Below, piece by piece: positions 1 through 9,985 of a DNA stretch of 64,000 nucleotides. The DNA lies in the NCBI RefSeq assembly GCF_018860425.1, contig NZ_JAHKPI010000020.1, forward strand, positions 372,001 to 436,000, given 5' to 3'. A program made the translations under genes and the position numbers. Each line of letters begins with the position of its first letter. Position 1 is the stretch's first letter. This stretch comes from Marinobacter sp. F3R08 (GTDB lineage Bacteria; Pseudomonadota; Gammaproteobacteria; Pseudomonadales; Oleiphilaceae). The notes beneath the pieces were generated by a model. The model had not been told where the DNA came from. It searched no databases and was given only the letters and a program-made list of their open reading frames with translations.

Positions 1-493
1 GCAGCAACAGATACACCAGACCAATAATGACCGCCCCTTCGGTATAGAGCAGCTGCAGAGGCTCGTCGATCAGCCCCACCGACATTAACGCGCTGTTGAG
101 CAAACCGTTGGTGGCCAGGATCAGCTTGAGAGCGTACGTCCGCACCAGGGAGTTGGTCCAGAAGGGTACGATCAGAAGAAAGATCAATATCAGTTGCCTC
201 TGCCTGCCCACCCTGGACAACGCCCAGGCAAAAGGATAGCCAATCAGCAGGCATACCAGGGTAGTCATTCCGGCCATGTACAACGAGTGCAGGAATACTT
301 CCAGGTACAGGGGATCAAACAGCTGCCCATAGGCATCAAGATTCAGGGGCAGGGACAGAAACGAAACCGGATCCCGGGTCATCACACTGGCACCCACCAC
401 CAGCAGGTTCGGTGCCAACACCAGGAACAACAGCCAGCCCCAGACCAGGATCAGGACAGCCGTTTTGAACGGCTGCTGCATAACGCTACGCAT
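1..493 (-). CDS. potB: Polyamine-type ABC transporter permease PotB (3' end cut by window edge)
   Basis: About 160 N-terminal residues are readable on the minus strand and the frame runs off position 1. They give a first membrane segment ([20 protein letters not shown]), a periplasmic stretch rich in Leu and Pro, and a second hydrophobic block followed by the conserved NSLVRTYA region seen in PotB/PotH permeases. The protein would form the inner-membrane channel for putrescine or spermidine uptake with the ATPase encoded just upstream. The ATG at 493 overlaps the end of potA by 8 bases; an in-frame ATG at 481 is an alternative start. The second permease and the binding protein presumably lie outside the window. 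Substrate is inferred from family only. Confidence 0.85.
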   Translation of the reverse strand, partial: MRSVMQQPFKTAVLILVWGWLLFLVLAPNLLVVGASVMTRDPVSFLSLPLNLDAYGQLFDPLYLEVFLHSLYMAGMTTLVCLLIGYPFAWALSRVGRQRQLILIFLLIVPFWTNSLVRTYALKLILATNGLLNSALMSVGLIDEPLQLLYTEGAVIIGLVYLLL

Positions 494-1607
494 CGGTCGA
501 CAGATCCGCGTCGCCACCCTGGCCGGCTTCCTGGGGAAGCAGCCACTCCCAGCCATCAACCCAGCTCACTTTGACCGGTTCTCCGAGCCGATAATCAAAG
601 GCAGGGTCATCCTCGTCAAAAAATTCACTGGCCAGAACTTCGGTGCCGTCGTCGAGATTGATCACCGAATCCAGAGTACTCCCTTTATAGTTGCGTTCGA
701 CAACCTTGCCTGCAACACCCTGCGCATTATCCGGTTCCAGAACCCGGATATCCTCCGGTCGAAGCAGCACGTGCAAACTCTGCTTTTCGTGCACAGGGAA
801 ATCCGGACGGCGCAGGGTTCGTTTGAGCCCAAAAACATCCACCGAAATAAAACCATCCTGAACCGAATCCACCGTTCCCGGAAAAAAGTTGGTCTCGCCC
901 ACAAAACGGGCCGTAAACAGATTGGCCGGCCGCTCATAGACCTCCCGGGGTGTTCCCAATTGCTGTACCAGGCCATCTTTGAGCACAACCACACGATCGG
1001 ACATCGACAGCGCCTCTTCCTGATCGTGGGTCACGAAAACAAAGGTGATCCCCAGCTCCCGCTGCAGTCGTTTGAGCTCTACCTGCATGGTTCGGCGCAG
1101 CTTGTAGTCCAGAGCAGACAGTGGTTCATCCAGCAGCAACAGACGCGGCCGTTTGACCACGGCACGGGCAATCGCAACCCGTTGCTGCTGCCCACCGGAA
1201 AGCTGATGGGGTTTACGACGGGCGAAATCCTGCAACTGAACCATGGCAAGCGCTTCATCGACACGCTGACGAATCTCGTCTTTGGGACGCTTCTCCATTT
1301 TCAGGCCATAAGCCACGTTGTCGAATACCGACATATGGGGAAACAAGGCGTAATGCTGAAATACGGTATTCAGTGGCCGGTGTTCCGGGGCGGTGTGCGT
1401 GAGATCATCGCCCGCCAGGGTGATCTTACCCTCGTCAGGATGTTCAAAACCTGCCATCAGGCGCAACAAAGTGGTTTTACCGCAACCTGACGGCCCCAAC
1501 AGAGTAATGAACTCGCCGTCGAAGATCTCAAGATCCAGACCGTCAAGTACTGTTTTGCCACCGAATTGCTTGGAAAGATTGGTCAGAGATAGCAGTGTCT
1601 GTTTCAT
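486..1607 (-). CDS. potA: Polyamine-type ABC transporter ATPase PotA
   Basis: 373-residue cytoplasmic ATPase. Walker A (GPSGCGKTT, residues 38-46), signature [10 protein letters not shown] (136-145), Walker B LLLLDEP (156-162) and the H-loop histidine near 194 are all present. The remaining ~130 residues form a TOBE-type regulatory domain ending in the WVDGWEWL stretch typical of PotA. The start at MKQTLLS (1607) is chosen because the family N-terminus begins there; the frame stays open about 20 residues further upstream with no family resemblance. It overlaps potB and is presumably co-transcribed with it. Spermidine/putrescine specificity is likely but not shown by sequence. Confidence 0.92.
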   Translation of the reverse strand: MKQTLLSLTNLSKQFGGKTVLDGLDLEIFDGEFITLLGPSGCGKTTLLRLMAGFEHPDEGKITLAGDDLTHTAPEHRPLNTVFQHYALFPHMSVFDNVAYGLKMEKRPKDEIRQRVDEALAMVQLQDFARRKPHQLSGGQQQRVAIARAVVKRPRLLLLDEPLSALDYKLRRTMQVELKRLQRELGITFVFVTHDQEEALSMSDRVVVLKDGLVQQLGTPREVYERPANLFTARFVGETNFFPGTVDSVQDGFISVDVFGLKRTLRRPDFPVHEKQSLHVLLRPEDIRVLEPDNAQGVAGKVVERNYKGSTLDSVINLDDGTEVLASEFFDEDDPAFDYRLGEPVKVSWVDGWEWLLPQEAGQGGDADLSTDA

Positions 1608-1663
1608 CGGCGCTGCCCAAAGAATGAGCGGCCTATTTTTCCAGAAACCGACACAAACAGAAA

Positions 1664-1696
1664 GAGGCACCGGAGTTTATCCAGCCCCGGTGCCTC
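1664..1696 (-). terminator. Rho-independent terminator after the TRAP receptor gene
   Basis: A perfect 10-bp inverted repeat (GAGGCACCGG / CCGGTGCCTC) with a 13-base loop. On the minus strand it is followed by TTTCTGTTTGT, so it ends transcription from the receptor gene at 1750-2814 before potA. Confidence 0.8.
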
Positions 1697-1749
1697 TCGT
1701 CTGATATGGCGCTCCGGCCTTCAGACCTTCAGAACGCCTTTTTCAGAAT

Positions 1750-2814
1750 TCAGTCCTCGGCCACGCTGTTCAGGTAGGCCTTGTCTGAAATGTTGGTCCA
1801 CTGACGTACCTGCTTGAGGTAGTCACGCTGGGACTGAATGATCTCCTTCGCCAGCTCATCTTCCTCGGCAGCCTCAGCAAGGAGCCTGTTGGTCGTGGTG
1901 CGCAGGGCATCGATGACTTCCGGCGGGAATACCTTATGGGTGACATCCGGATAGTCTTCTTTCATGCGATCCCAGGCCACACCGCTCTGGTGGGTGCTCT
2001 GGATATACATGTCATAGGCTGAAATCCGCATCGAAACCCGCAGTATTTCCTGAAGGTCTTTGGGCAGGCTATCCCAGGTTTTCTTGTTCACGAGGAACTG
2101 AACCTCGGCTCCCGGCTCCTGCCAGCCTGAATAGTAATAGTTGGCGATCTGATGGAAACCCATCTGGAAATCCAGAGCCGGTCCAACCCACTCAACGGCA
2201 TCTACAGTGCCACGCTCAAGGGCTGTGTAGAGTTCACCCGGCGGCAGGTTGGTGACTGCAACGCCCAGTTCAGACATCACCTCACCGGCAAACCCTGGGG
2301 TACGCATCTTCAGGCCCTGAAGGTCCTCTAGAGAGTTGATCTCCTTGCGGAACCAGCCACCCATCTGGTTGCCGGTATTGCCTCCCGGGAAGGACAGCAT
2401 ACCGTAGGGCTCATACACCTTCTGCATCAGCTCCATGCCTTCGCCATGATAGAACCAGGCGTACATCTCAGGCGCAATCAGGCCAAAGGGAATGGTGGTG
2501 AAGTACATGGCATTGGGGATCGAGCCCTTGTAATAGTATGACGCGGTATGCCCCATGTCATACTGACCATTGCGCACCAGATCAAAAATGCCGAAGGGCG
2601 CCTTGTGTTTGTTGGACGGATCAATGCGAATCTGCAGTCGCCCGTCTGACATGGTTTTCGCCATGTCCGCCATGTGTTGAACAGTCTCTCCCAGTATCGG
2701 AGAGTTGGGCCCCCAGGTTTGCGCAAGGCGCAAAGTATAAGTGTCTTCGGCGAAGCTGACGCTGCTCGTCAGAAGCAGCACCGACGCCATTAATGCTTTA
2801 AGCAAACGGGTCAT
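1750..2814 (-). CDS. TRAP transporter solute receptor, DctP/TakP-like
   Basis: 354-residue periplasmic binding protein with a clear signal peptide (cleavage near residue 22, SFA/ED). The body matches the DctP family: the early LAQTWGPNSPILGE strand, the GRLQIRI strand, and the central LKMRTPGFAGEVMSELGV hinge region whose Arg usually contacts the substrate carboxylate. A GAGG ribosome site lies 10 bases before the ATG. The family captures organic or keto acids for Na+-driven DctQM permeases, but no dctQ or dctM gene is in this window, so the receptor is either an orphan or serves a permease elsewhere. Its own terminator follows. Ligand unknown. Confidence 0.88.
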   Translation of the reverse strand: MTRLLKALMASVLLLTSSVSFAEDTYTLRLAQTWGPNSPILGETVQHMADMAKTMSDGRLQIRIDPSNKHKAPFGIFDLVRNGQYDMGHTASYYYKGSIPNAMYFTTIPFGLIAPEMYAWFYHGEGMELMQKVYEPYGMLSFPGGNTGNQMGGWFRKEINSLEDLQGLKMRTPGFAGEVMSELGVAVTNLPPGELYTALERGTVDAVEWVGPALDFQMGFHQIANYYYSGWQEPGAEVQFLVNKKTWDSLPKDLQEILRVSMRISAYDMYIQSTHQSGVAWDRMKEDYPDVTHKVFPPEVIDALRTTTNRLLAEAAEEDELAKEIIQSQRDYLKQVRQWTNISDKAYLNSVAED

Positions 2815-2968
2815 TGTTGTTGAACCTCTATTTCGTTGTTATGCAGTGATTTTCTTAACCACCGAATCTTAGCTTGCCCGGCTATAAAAGGCCAAATGCT
2901 GGCATGTTTGTCTTTTTTTTACTACTGTTCAGGAAGGTTATTGTTCTCGGAGAATCGGTACAACGCTA

Positions 2969-4144
2969 ATGCCAGAAAAGGATCTTTCCCAGCTGCGAGC
3001 GCAACTGCAGGCTCTCAGGGACGCATACGTTGAAAAAATGCCTGAAACGTTCCAGCGCCTGGAAGCCCTCATAGAGTCGATTCCCTTTCGAGGCGAGCCC
3101 TCTGAGCTCGACACCATGACCTCGACTCTGACACTGCTCTCCCAGGAAGTTCACAAACTGGCCGGCTCGTCCGGTTCTCTCGGGCTGGATTGTGTGTCAG
3201 TGGCGGCCAAGCAGCTTCTGTCGCTCGCCGAGCACTGGTACACCCACCCACTGGACACCATCACCAAGAAACACATGATGCTGCAACTGGTCGGCACAAT
3301 GCGCGACTGTGATATGCATCCGACGCCAGAGACAACTGAGCCATCCCGAACAGGAACCCGCAAGATCCACATCGTGGAGGACGATGAACTGGTCGCCCAG
3401 GAAATGCTTACCTGGCTACTTGAGGCCGGGTTTGACGCCGAAGTCTTCTTTTCGTCATCGGTCTATCTTGACATTTTCGAGACCTTATCCAGACCGGACA
3501 TGATCATTATGGACGTCGCCTTCGGCCAAAATATGGCGGCAGGCCCGGACATCATCAGACAATTGAGAAACAGGCTCGGGCGAATGCCCGCGGTCGTGTT
3601 TCTCTCGATACACGATGAAATGGAAACGCGGCTCGCAGCACTCAGGGCCGGTGCGTCCCGCTACATCGTCAAACCAATCAGCAAACGCCAGTTGATGGAC
3701 ATTGCCCACGAGTTTGCCGAACGCAAAAACACACCAAAATACCGCGTACTGATTGTCGATGATGACCCCATCGCACTGCAGGCCGCAAAGATCCAGCTGG
3801 AGCAGGTCGGGCTTGAGGTGCACGCCTCTGAGGAACCCCTGAAAGCCCTAGGTGTCGCCCGCGAGACCAAACCTGACGTCATTATTCTCGACATCATGAT
3901 GCCCGAGGTCTCTGGAACCGAACTTGCCGCGATTCTGAGGGAGGACCGGCAGTTCGATGCGATCCCCATCGTATTCCTCACCTCACAAACTCATCCGGAC
4001 GAGAAAACCCTGAGTGTCGCACTCGGTGGTGACGACTATATCCTGAAGCCTTTTGATGCCGATTATCTGACGGCAACGGTCTGCGCGAGAGCGAAACGCT
4101 CCCGCAGATTACGCGAACTGCTCAACACAACCGCGGCAGACTGA
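2969..4144 (+). CDS. Hpt-REC-REC phosphorelay protein without an output domain
   Basis: 391 residues in three modules. Residues ~20-110 are an Hpt domain with the phospho-acceptor His62 in HKLAGSSGSLG. Residues ~132-247 are a receiver with acidic EDD, Asp182 and Lys235. Residues ~258-375 are a second receiver with DDD, Asp308 and Lys360. Only a short basic tail follows, so no GGDEF, HTH or other output domain is present. The layout suggests a cytoplasmic phosphorelay hub or sink. It is convergent with and directly abuts a chemoreceptor gene, but a link to chemotaxis is only inference. No strong ribosome site is visible before the ATG. Confidence 0.85.
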   Translation: MPEKDLSQLRAQLQALRDAYVEKMPETFQRLEALIESIPFRGEPSELDTMTSTLTLLSQEVHKLAGSSGSLGLDCVSVAAKQLLSLAEHWYTHPLDTITKKHMMLQLVGTMRDCDMHPTPETTEPSRTGTRKIHIVEDDELVAQEMLTWLLEAGFDAEVFFSSSVYLDIFETLSRPDMIIMDVAFGQNMAAGPDIIRQLRNRLGRMPAVVFLSIHDEMETRLAALRAGASRYIVKPISKRQLMDIAHEFAERKNTPKYRVLIVDDDPIALQAAKIQLEQVGLEVHASEEPLKALGVARETKPDVIILDIMMPEVSGTELAAILREDRQFDAIPIVFLTSQTHPDEKTLSVALGGDDYILKPFDADYLTATVCARAKRSRRLRELLNTTAAD

Positions 4145-5821
4145 TCAGACCTTAAACTGCCCTACCAATTCCCGGAGACTCTCGCCAAGACGCGCCAGCT
4201 CGTGACTGGCTTCGTTGGTCTGGGTCACGCCGGTATCGCTTCGCTGCGCAGCATCCACGATGCGTACAACGTTCTGATTGATTTCCTCGGCAACCTGACT
4301 CTGTTGCTCCGAGGCTGTCGCAATCTGCGTGACCTGATCATGAATCTGGCCAACCGATGCTTCGATCGTTCTGAGCGCCGCGGTGGCATGATTTATCCGC
4401 TCCACGGTCTCGGTTGACCGCGTGCGAGACTGACTCATCCGCTCAACAGACGCCCGGGATTCGGTGACAAAGCCATCGATCATGGTGCGGATCTGGTCGG
4501 CGGATTCAGCACTGCGTTTCGCGAGCTGACGAACCTCATCAGCAACGACAGAGAACCCACGACCATGCTCGCCAGCCCTCGCCGCTTCAATCGCCGCGTT
4601 CAATGCCAGCAGGTTGGTTTGCTCGGTTACCGCATGAATGACGTCAAGCACCTGCTGGATTTCATCAGACTTTTCTGCCAAGGCATTGATACTTGAGGCG
4701 GTGTCTTCCATTTCCTCAGAGAGCTTGTTCACCGCACCCTGGGCACTGCTGATGGTTTCGCCACCGTCACGGGCCATGCGATCGGCGTCCGAAGCTGCAC
4801 TCTCAACCTCATTGGCATTGCCCGAAATCTGCTGAATGGTTGCAGCCATTTCGTTGATCGCCGAGGCAATCTGGTCGGTCTCGGAGCCCTGCTCCTGAAC
4901 CGATGCCCGGGTCTCACTGGCGACCCGGCTCAGCTCTTCCGCCGCCGAAGCAACCTGATCCGTGGTCGCACCCACTTCGCGCATGGTGTTCTGGATTTTG
5001 ATGACAAAGGCGTTAAAGCGCCGGCCGAGTTCAGCCAGTTCGTCATTGCCCTCATCTGGCAGACGATGGCGCAGATCGCCCTCGCCGTCGGCAATCTCCT
5101 GCATCATGTTACTGACGTCATTCAGCGGCCTGGTCACACTGCGACCGACAAAAATACCGATCACAAGGGCAATCACAACGACCACAATCGTTACCAGAAG
5201 GATAAAACCCAGTGTTTCGGCGACACCGGATTCTATGTCCTCTCGGGTGGCCGCCACCTGCCGGTCGATGTCCGTAATATAGACACCGGCACCAATCATC
5301 CAGTCCCAGTCGGGGATAATGGTGGAATAGGACATCTTGGGTTCTTCGTTGCCGGAAGCCGGGTTCATCCAGTCGTAACCGTAAAAGCCGTCTTTACCCG
5401 CTGCAGCAAAGAGATCCCCCACCAGGCGTTTCAGCGTCGAATTATTGGTCGGCCCCTCTTTGGAAGGGTCTGGCGCATAGGCCAGGTTATAAACGTCGCG
5501 GGTATAGGCAAATACATAGTTGGTTTGATCAAAGCGGATGGAACGCAGACGCGACGCGGCTGCCTCCTTCGCTTCCTCGTCGGTCATCGATGGATCGTTC
5601 TTGGCTTCCAGAACCACGGCTTCTGCGGCATCAATCAAACTCTTCAGACCTGCCTTCCGCGCATCCAGAAGATTGCTTTCAAGCCGCTTTAACTCGGCTT
5701 CACCAGCTGCCTGAATCTGACTGACCGTAATCCAGGCTATGGTTGCTGCGGTCAGGAGTACCGGGACCATTACGGATACGAGCAGACGGGTTCTTATTTT
5801 CAACCGACTCAGAATATTCAT
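4145..5821 (-). CDS. Methyl-accepting chemotaxis protein with single-Cache sensor
   Basis: 558-residue chemoreceptor. A first membrane helix (~12-30) leads to a periplasmic sCache_2-type domain (~32-185, with the YVFAYTRD and [12 protein letters not shown] signatures). A second helix (~203-225) is followed by HAMP (~226-280) and the long signalling coil. The hairpin tip motif ([20 protein letters not shown]) is intact for CheA/CheW contact. A GGGAG site lies 9 bases before the ATG. Cache domains of this type often bind short organic acids, but the ligand cannot be read from sequence. No che genes are nearby. Confidence 0.93.
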   Translation of the reverse strand: MNILSRLKIRTRLLVSVMVPVLLTAATIAWITVSQIQAAGEAELKRLESNLLDARKAGLKSLIDAAEAVVLEAKNDPSMTDEEAKEAAASRLRSIRFDQTNYVFAYTRDVYNLAYAPDPSKEGPTNNSTLKRLVGDLFAAAGKDGFYGYDWMNPASGNEEPKMSYSTIIPDWDWMIGAGVYITDIDRQVAATREDIESGVAETLGFILLVTIVVVVIALVIGIFVGRSVTRPLNDVSNMMQEIADGEGDLRHRLPDEGNDELAELGRRFNAFVIKIQNTMREVGATTDQVASAAEELSRVASETRASVQEQGSETDQIASAINEMAATIQQISGNANEVESAASDADRMARDGGETISSAQGAVNKLSEEMEDTASSINALAEKSDEIQQVLDVIHAVTEQTNLLALNAAIEAARAGEHGRGFSVVADEVRQLAKRSAESADQIRTMIDGFVTESRASVERMSQSRTRSTETVERINHATAALRTIEASVGQIHDQVTQIATASEQQSQVAEEINQNVVRIVDAAQRSDTGVTQTNEASHELARLGESLRELVGQFKV

Positions 5822-6084
5822 TACACCGGACTCCCAGGAAGTAGCTGTTGATGCGGATTATCCACAGACCTTGGCAAATGATCTGTTCCAGTTTGTTAAA
5901 AAGAAATGAAACAGACGCGTCACCACGCCCGTACCCCTTTGAACAACCGGTTCTTCCGCCATTGTTTTAGTTATATAGCGTATCGGCCGTAACCTGGTTG
6001 TCTTGAGGGGCGACCGAACGAAAGACATCCGAAAAGCAGTGAAGTGTCGTATACGGGAAATGAGTCTGGCCCCTGGAGGACCCA

Positions 6085-6459
6085 ATGGAACCCCACTACG
6101 ACACCCTGTTTTATGATGGCCAATGCCCTTTATGCACGAGAGAGATCAACACGCTACGCAAACTTCAGCGAGGTAACCTGGTGTTTGCAGATATTCACCA
6201 GCAGCGTGACGGCAGCGCCGAGTTGCCAAGCCGTGAAATGTTCCTGAAACGCCTGCATCTGATGACCCCGACCGGGCAGTGGGTCATCGGCCTGCCTGCG
6301 AATGTTCGCGCCTGGTCCCACACGCCTTTCGGTTTCCTGTTCAAGCCCCTGCTTTGGCCCGGCATTACCCAGATTGCTTCGCGCATCTACGGGACCTGGG
6401 CCGACAAGCGCTTTGCACGCAAATACGCATGTGCTCTTGGCGACAACCGGACAACCTAG
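6085..6459 (+). CDS. DCC family thiol-disulfide oxidoreductase-like protein (DUF393)
   Basis: 124 residues. The N-terminal FYDGQCPLC motif (Cys14, Cys17) is the hallmark of the DCC family, a thioredoxin-related group predicted to do thiol-disulfide exchange. No membrane segment or signal peptide is seen. A GGAGG site lies 5 bases before the ATG. The 3' end overlaps the convergent gene at 6456 by 4 bases. The cellular substrate is unknown for most of this family. Confidence 0.88.
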   Translation: MEPHYDTLFYDGQCPLCTREINTLRKLQRGNLVFADIHQQRDGSAELPSREMFLKRLHLMTPTGQWVIGLPANVRAWSHTPFGFLFKPLLWPGITQIASRIYGTWADKRFARKYACALGDNRTT

Positions 6460-7469
6460 TCCATCACACCGATTTCTTGCAGGTTGGGCGGGCGATAACC
6501 GGCATCAAGCCGCCATCGTTCCGCCACGGAGGTATGGATCATCGTTTCAATGTTTTTCGGTTTCAGATTTCGGACCAGCGGTCTGGAAAACCGAAAGATA
6601 TGACGGCGTGAATTATGCAGTTTGGCTCGGGGACTCGGAGTGACCCCCGTTTGCAGGTGTTCTTCCAGATCAAGGCCGGCATCCCTGGCCTGCCCCGCCA
6701 TCCAGTCAAGGGCGATGTCGGACGCCAGCAGACCCTTTTCGTCTGCCGGGTAACCTCCACCGATATCGCTATGGGAACCAGCGAACCAGACCTGCTGCAG
6801 ATCAAGACCCTCTTTCGGTTCCCATAGGGTTGGTTCAAAATCTTCCCGTCGTTCATCAATGGCCAGCGCGTGGCGGGCAATTCGGACATTGCTGCCCAGC
6901 TTGGTGTCGTAGAACTCATCTTTGCGGTCAAACAGCCCCATCAGCGAAAAGGGCACCCCCAGAGCACCGACGGTATCCCAGGCCCCCACGAACCGGATCT
7001 CTCTGGACTCGTAGCTATACTGTTTGCGGAATTTTACCGATTCGGTGCCCGACGGCGCCCAGGCGGCCCCTGCTTTTTTGTAGTGTTCAAAGGCCTGCTG
7101 GATCAGCCGGGCATCAGGCCGCTTGAGAATCCCGCAGTTGTAAATCAATCCACAAAGAGAACGTACTGTGTAGGCGCCGCGGCTGAAACCAAACAGGTAA
7201 ATATCGGTGTCCGGTGCAAAGTTCTGAACAATATAGCGGTAGGCATCCATGATGTTCTTGTGGATGCCCTGCCCGGTCACACCGCCGACCACAGCATTGT
7301 GGTATGAGCCGATGCCCCAGTCGTAAAATACATGCTGGGGCCGACCATCAGACGCCATGGGGCGAATGGCTCTGGCAACTCTCAGAACATTGGTGGGAAC
7401 ATCTTTCTGCAGATCCTCTTCGGGACGATTCCATGTGCCGTCAGCACAGACAACCAGGCGCTTTACCAT
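6456..7469 (-). CDS. DUF2235 alpha/beta-hydrolase-like protein
   Basis: 337 residues starting at MVKRLVVCADGTWN; an AGGAAG ribosome site just upstream decides this start. The CADGTWN strand, the YDWGIGS segment and the GFSRGAYTVRSL nucleophile elbow (Ser96 in GFSRG) define DUF2235, a lipase-like hydrolase family that includes Tle1-type phospholipase effectors. Here there are no VgrG, PAAR or immunity genes nearby, so a type VI effector role is not supported. No signal peptide. Substrate unknown; probably a cytoplasmic esterase or lipase. Confidence 0.87.
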   Translation of the reverse strand: MVKRLVVCADGTWNRPEEDLQKDVPTNVLRVARAIRPMASDGRPQHVFYDWGIGSYHNAVVGGVTGQGIHKNIMDAYRYIVQNFAPDTDIYLFGFSRGAYTVRSLCGLIYNCGILKRPDARLIQQAFEHYKKAGAAWAPSGTESVKFRKQYSYESREIRFVGAWDTVGALGVPFSLMGLFDRKDEFYDTKLGSNVRIARHALAIDERREDFEPTLWEPKEGLDLQQVWFAGSHSDIGGGYPADEKGLLASDIALDWMAGQARDAGLDLEEHLQTGVTPSPRAKLHNSRRHIFRFSRPLVRNLKPKNIETMIHTSVAERWRLDAGYRPPNLQEIGVMD

Positions 7470-7518
7470 GGCAAACTTCCTTGCCAGACAGGTGGTCATA
7501 TTTTAACCACAGTATAGC

Positions 7519-7728
7519 TCAGGGCCTCTCATCCGGCGCTGCATCCTCCTCACATTTCCGGCAATCAAGTTCAAACCCGAGCATCGATGCCCGACCTGCT
7601 TCCGTCACTACCCAGGGCCGATTCACCCAGGGCGGTGTGTGGCGAACATGCTGGTTGTGCCCACACGCCAACTGGGCAACCCAGTGATTGTCTTCGTCCT
7701 TGTGGTAGCCGGTGATGGGTTGTTTCAT
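7519..7728 (-). CDS. DUF3565 small protein
   Basis: 69 residues. The conserved MKQPITGYHKDEDNHW start, the LACGHNQHVRH block and the PPWVNRPWV stretch ending in a CxxC pair match DUF3565, a small proteobacterial family with Cys/His residues placed like a metal site. GAGG lies four bases before the ATG. It reads in the same direction as the DUF2235 gene, about 50 bases away. Function unknown. Confidence 0.85.
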   Translation of the reverse strand: MKQPITGYHKDEDNHWVAQLACGHNQHVRHTPPWVNRPWVVTEAGRASMLGFELDCRKCEEDAAPDERP

Positions 7729-7851
7729 CGGGCCTCTGTTGGTCTCTGGGCGGGTAACACCGGGCCGGTCACATACCGGTCGCCGTGAACATTTCCCGGG
7801 GCTTGCCGGAGTTCAAGTTCAGCCATGATCCGGCCTTTGAGTAACTCCTGC

Positions 7852-8310
7852 CTACAGGCAGCAGGCCTTGTACTTTCTGCCGCTGCCACAGGGACAGGGA
7901 TCATTGCGACCGGGCTTTAACTGGCCCTCGCTGGTCTCGCCTTGCAGGTAATACCAGCGACCCTGTTCCCGGACAAACCGGGAGTTTTCTTCGAGAAACC
8001 CCCAGCCACTGCCCACTCGGTAGATCGCACGAAAATGAACCGACCCGGTATCGCCGGTCTGGTCTGAATTCAGAATCTGCAACAACGTCCAGTCGGGCGA
8101 GTCTTCCAGTGACAGCGTCTCTGGCCGTGTACTGTCATGCCAGGTTGCCCGCAGGTAGTCCGCAAGCCCCAGAACGAATGCCGCGTATCGGGAACGCATC
8201 AGAGCCTCAGGAGATGACGCAGGCTGACCATGATGAAGTGGCTGACAGCATTCAGCGTAGGTTTTACCGTGCCCGCAGGGGCAGTTCTGATGTTCAGGCT
8301 GAAGATTCAT
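7852..8310 (-). CDS. YchJ family protein with two SEC-C-type metal motifs
   Basis: 152 residues. [14 protein letters not shown] motif at the N-terminus and a [13 protein letters not shown] motif at the extreme C-terminus are SEC-C zinc-binding motifs. They flank the NTF2-like YchJ core ([32 protein letters not shown]). The ATG at 8310 is preferred over a TTG one codon upstream. The molecular role of YchJ is not established; zinc binding is expected from SEC-C chemistry. Confidence 0.9.
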   Translation of the reverse strand: MNLQPEHQNCPCGHGKTYAECCQPLHHGQPASSPEALMRSRYAAFVLGLADYLRATWHDSTRPETLSLEDSPDWTLLQILNSDQTGDTGSVHFRAIYRVGSGWGFLEENSRFVREQGRWYYLQGETSEGQLKPGRNDPCPCGSGRKYKACCL

Positions 8311-8591
8311 CAAACGTCTGTTTCAGTTGCGGTCGTGGCCCGGCAGTGTATCAACATCAAGCAGGCATTGCTCTGGCGCACGGTTTATCGCGCTTTTGTT
8401 GAGCCCGTTTGACCAGGCTATCGCTGCGATAACACCCCTTGTCATTCGTGTGACCGGCCAGCGCATGAACTATGCTTTCTCAAGCGTCGCCGACACACCA
8501 AACGAACACGAATTAACCAAATTTTTCAATTCAGACCACCCAATCCGCACCAAACTGCGTCAAGATGGTGCAGAAAAAACGGGGTCACGTG

Positions 8592-9923
8592 ATGAAAGCA
8601 GGGCATCAGGAGATTATCGAAACCCAGGTGGATGTATCGGAGCTTGCCCTTGGTATGCACGTTACCCGCCTGGATCGTCCCTGGGAGGAAACAAGTTTTC
8701 TGATTCAGGGGTTTGTCATCAAGGATCCGTCAGAGCTGGATGCGCTTCGGGCCCAGTGCGATTTCGTTTTCATTGAGGGACGAATCCAGAAGGCGCACTC
8801 CGTTCGTGAGAAACGCAACGGCAACAAACGACTGTCCGGACTGCTGCGACGCTTCAAGTCCAAACCCGCCCCCGAACCGGCTGCCCAGGGCGCCAAAGTG
8901 CCACGCAAGCGGGTAACCTACATCAACAAGGTCGATACTGGCCGTGAAATGATCGCCGGCAAGGTTCGGTTTGAAGAGGCTCAGGAGACGGCAAAATCGA
9001 TCATGTCAGGCCTCAGGGTGGGCCGTACGCTGGACATCAACAAGGCCCGCAAAGTAGTAAAGGGATGCGTTGAGAGCGTGCTTAGAAACGAAAACGCCCT
9101 AATGCTGCTTACCAAAATCAAAAATCAGGACGAATACACCGCCGAACACTGCATCAATGTCGCCATACTGTCCGCCGCTTTCGGTAAACATCTGGGGCTC
9201 TTGCAAGGTGAAATTGAAACACTCGCCCTTTGCGGATTGTTGCACGACGTTGGCAAAACAAAGATTCCGGATGAAATACTGAACAAACCGGGAGCCCTGA
9301 CCCCCAACGAATTCGAGTTGATGCGACACCACACAACACACGGCCGCACGATTCTCATGGGCACCAGCCATTCACTCAACACTGCCGTCGACGTTGCTTT
9401 CAGCCACCATGAACGAATGGACGGCTCAGGTTACCCGCGTGGCCTGGAAGCGCATCAGATTCCCTATTTCGCCAAGATTATTGGTCTGGTGGATACTTAC
9501 GATGCCATCACCAGTGATCGTGTTTACGACAAAGGCCGCGCCTCCATGCACGCCCTGGAGATTATTCACAAGCATCGCGGCACTCAGTTCGACGCCGAAC
9601 TGGCCGATGAGTTCATCCAGCTCATCGGCATATACCCGCCAGGCTCAATTGTTGAAATGGTGAATGGCGAGGTCGGGATTGTTGTGGAGAGTGATCCGAC
9701 CCACAAGCTTAAGCCCCGCGTTCTGCTGGTCAGAGAGTCCGACAAAACCATCATGCCTCCGAACCGTGTCGTTGATTTGATGGCCTCCCCGGAGGACGCG
9801 GCGGGTAGGGTCTACTGCATTGCGAAGGAGGTTCCGGAGGGCACTTATGACATCAGGCTTCAGGACTTTGTTGAACAGGGACTGATCGTCACCAAGCCAT
9901 CCCCGCCCCCCTCTGCTCCATAG
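8592..9923 (+). CDS. HD-GYP domain cyclic-di-GMP phosphodiesterase with DUF3391
   Basis: About 443 residues from MKAGHQ; an ATG at 8565, nine codons upstream in frame, is an alternative, and neither has a strong ribosome site. Residues ~8-130 are the DUF3391 N-terminal module (ALGMHVTRLDRPW, FLIQGFVI). Residues ~175-375 are HD-GYP with HDVGK (218-222) and HHERMDGSGYP (272-282), both with the catalytic metal and GYP residues intact. It should hydrolyse c-di-GMP in the cytoplasm. It stands alone between intergenic gaps of about 250 and 60 bases. Confidence 0.92.
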   Translation: MKAGHQEIIETQVDVSELALGMHVTRLDRPWEETSFLIQGFVIKDPSELDALRAQCDFVFIEGRIQKAHSVREKRNGNKRLSGLLRRFKSKPAPEPAAQGAKVPRKRVTYINKVDTGREMIAGKVRFEEAQETAKSIMSGLRVGRTLDINKARKVVKGCVESVLRNENALMLLTKIKNQDEYTAEHCINVAILSAAFGKHLGLLQGEIETLALCGLLHDVGKTKIPDEILNKPGALTPNEFELMRHHTTHGRTILMGTSHSLNTAVDVAFSHHERMDGSGYPRGLEAHQIPYFAKIIGLVDTYDAITSDRVYDKGRASMHALEIIHKHRGTQFDAELADEFIQLIGIYPPGSIVEMVNGEVGIVVESDPTHKLKPRVLLVRESDKTIMPPNRVVDLMASPEDAAGRVYCIAKEVPEGTYDIRLQDFVEQGLIVTKPSPPPSAP

Positions 9924-9985
9924 AAAAGGGGGCGCAAATCACTGTCTCCGGGTGCGCAGCCAACATTGAGCAAAACCCGGAGCCA

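Noticed and set aside
6456-7469. Type VI phospholipase effector
   Set aside because: Only the DUF2235 fold supports it. No VgrG, PAAR, chaperone or immunity gene is nearby.
9946-9982. Hairpin between HD-GYP and thioesterase genes as a terminator
   Set aside because: Eight-bp stem with a 21-base loop and no T-run; too weak to call.
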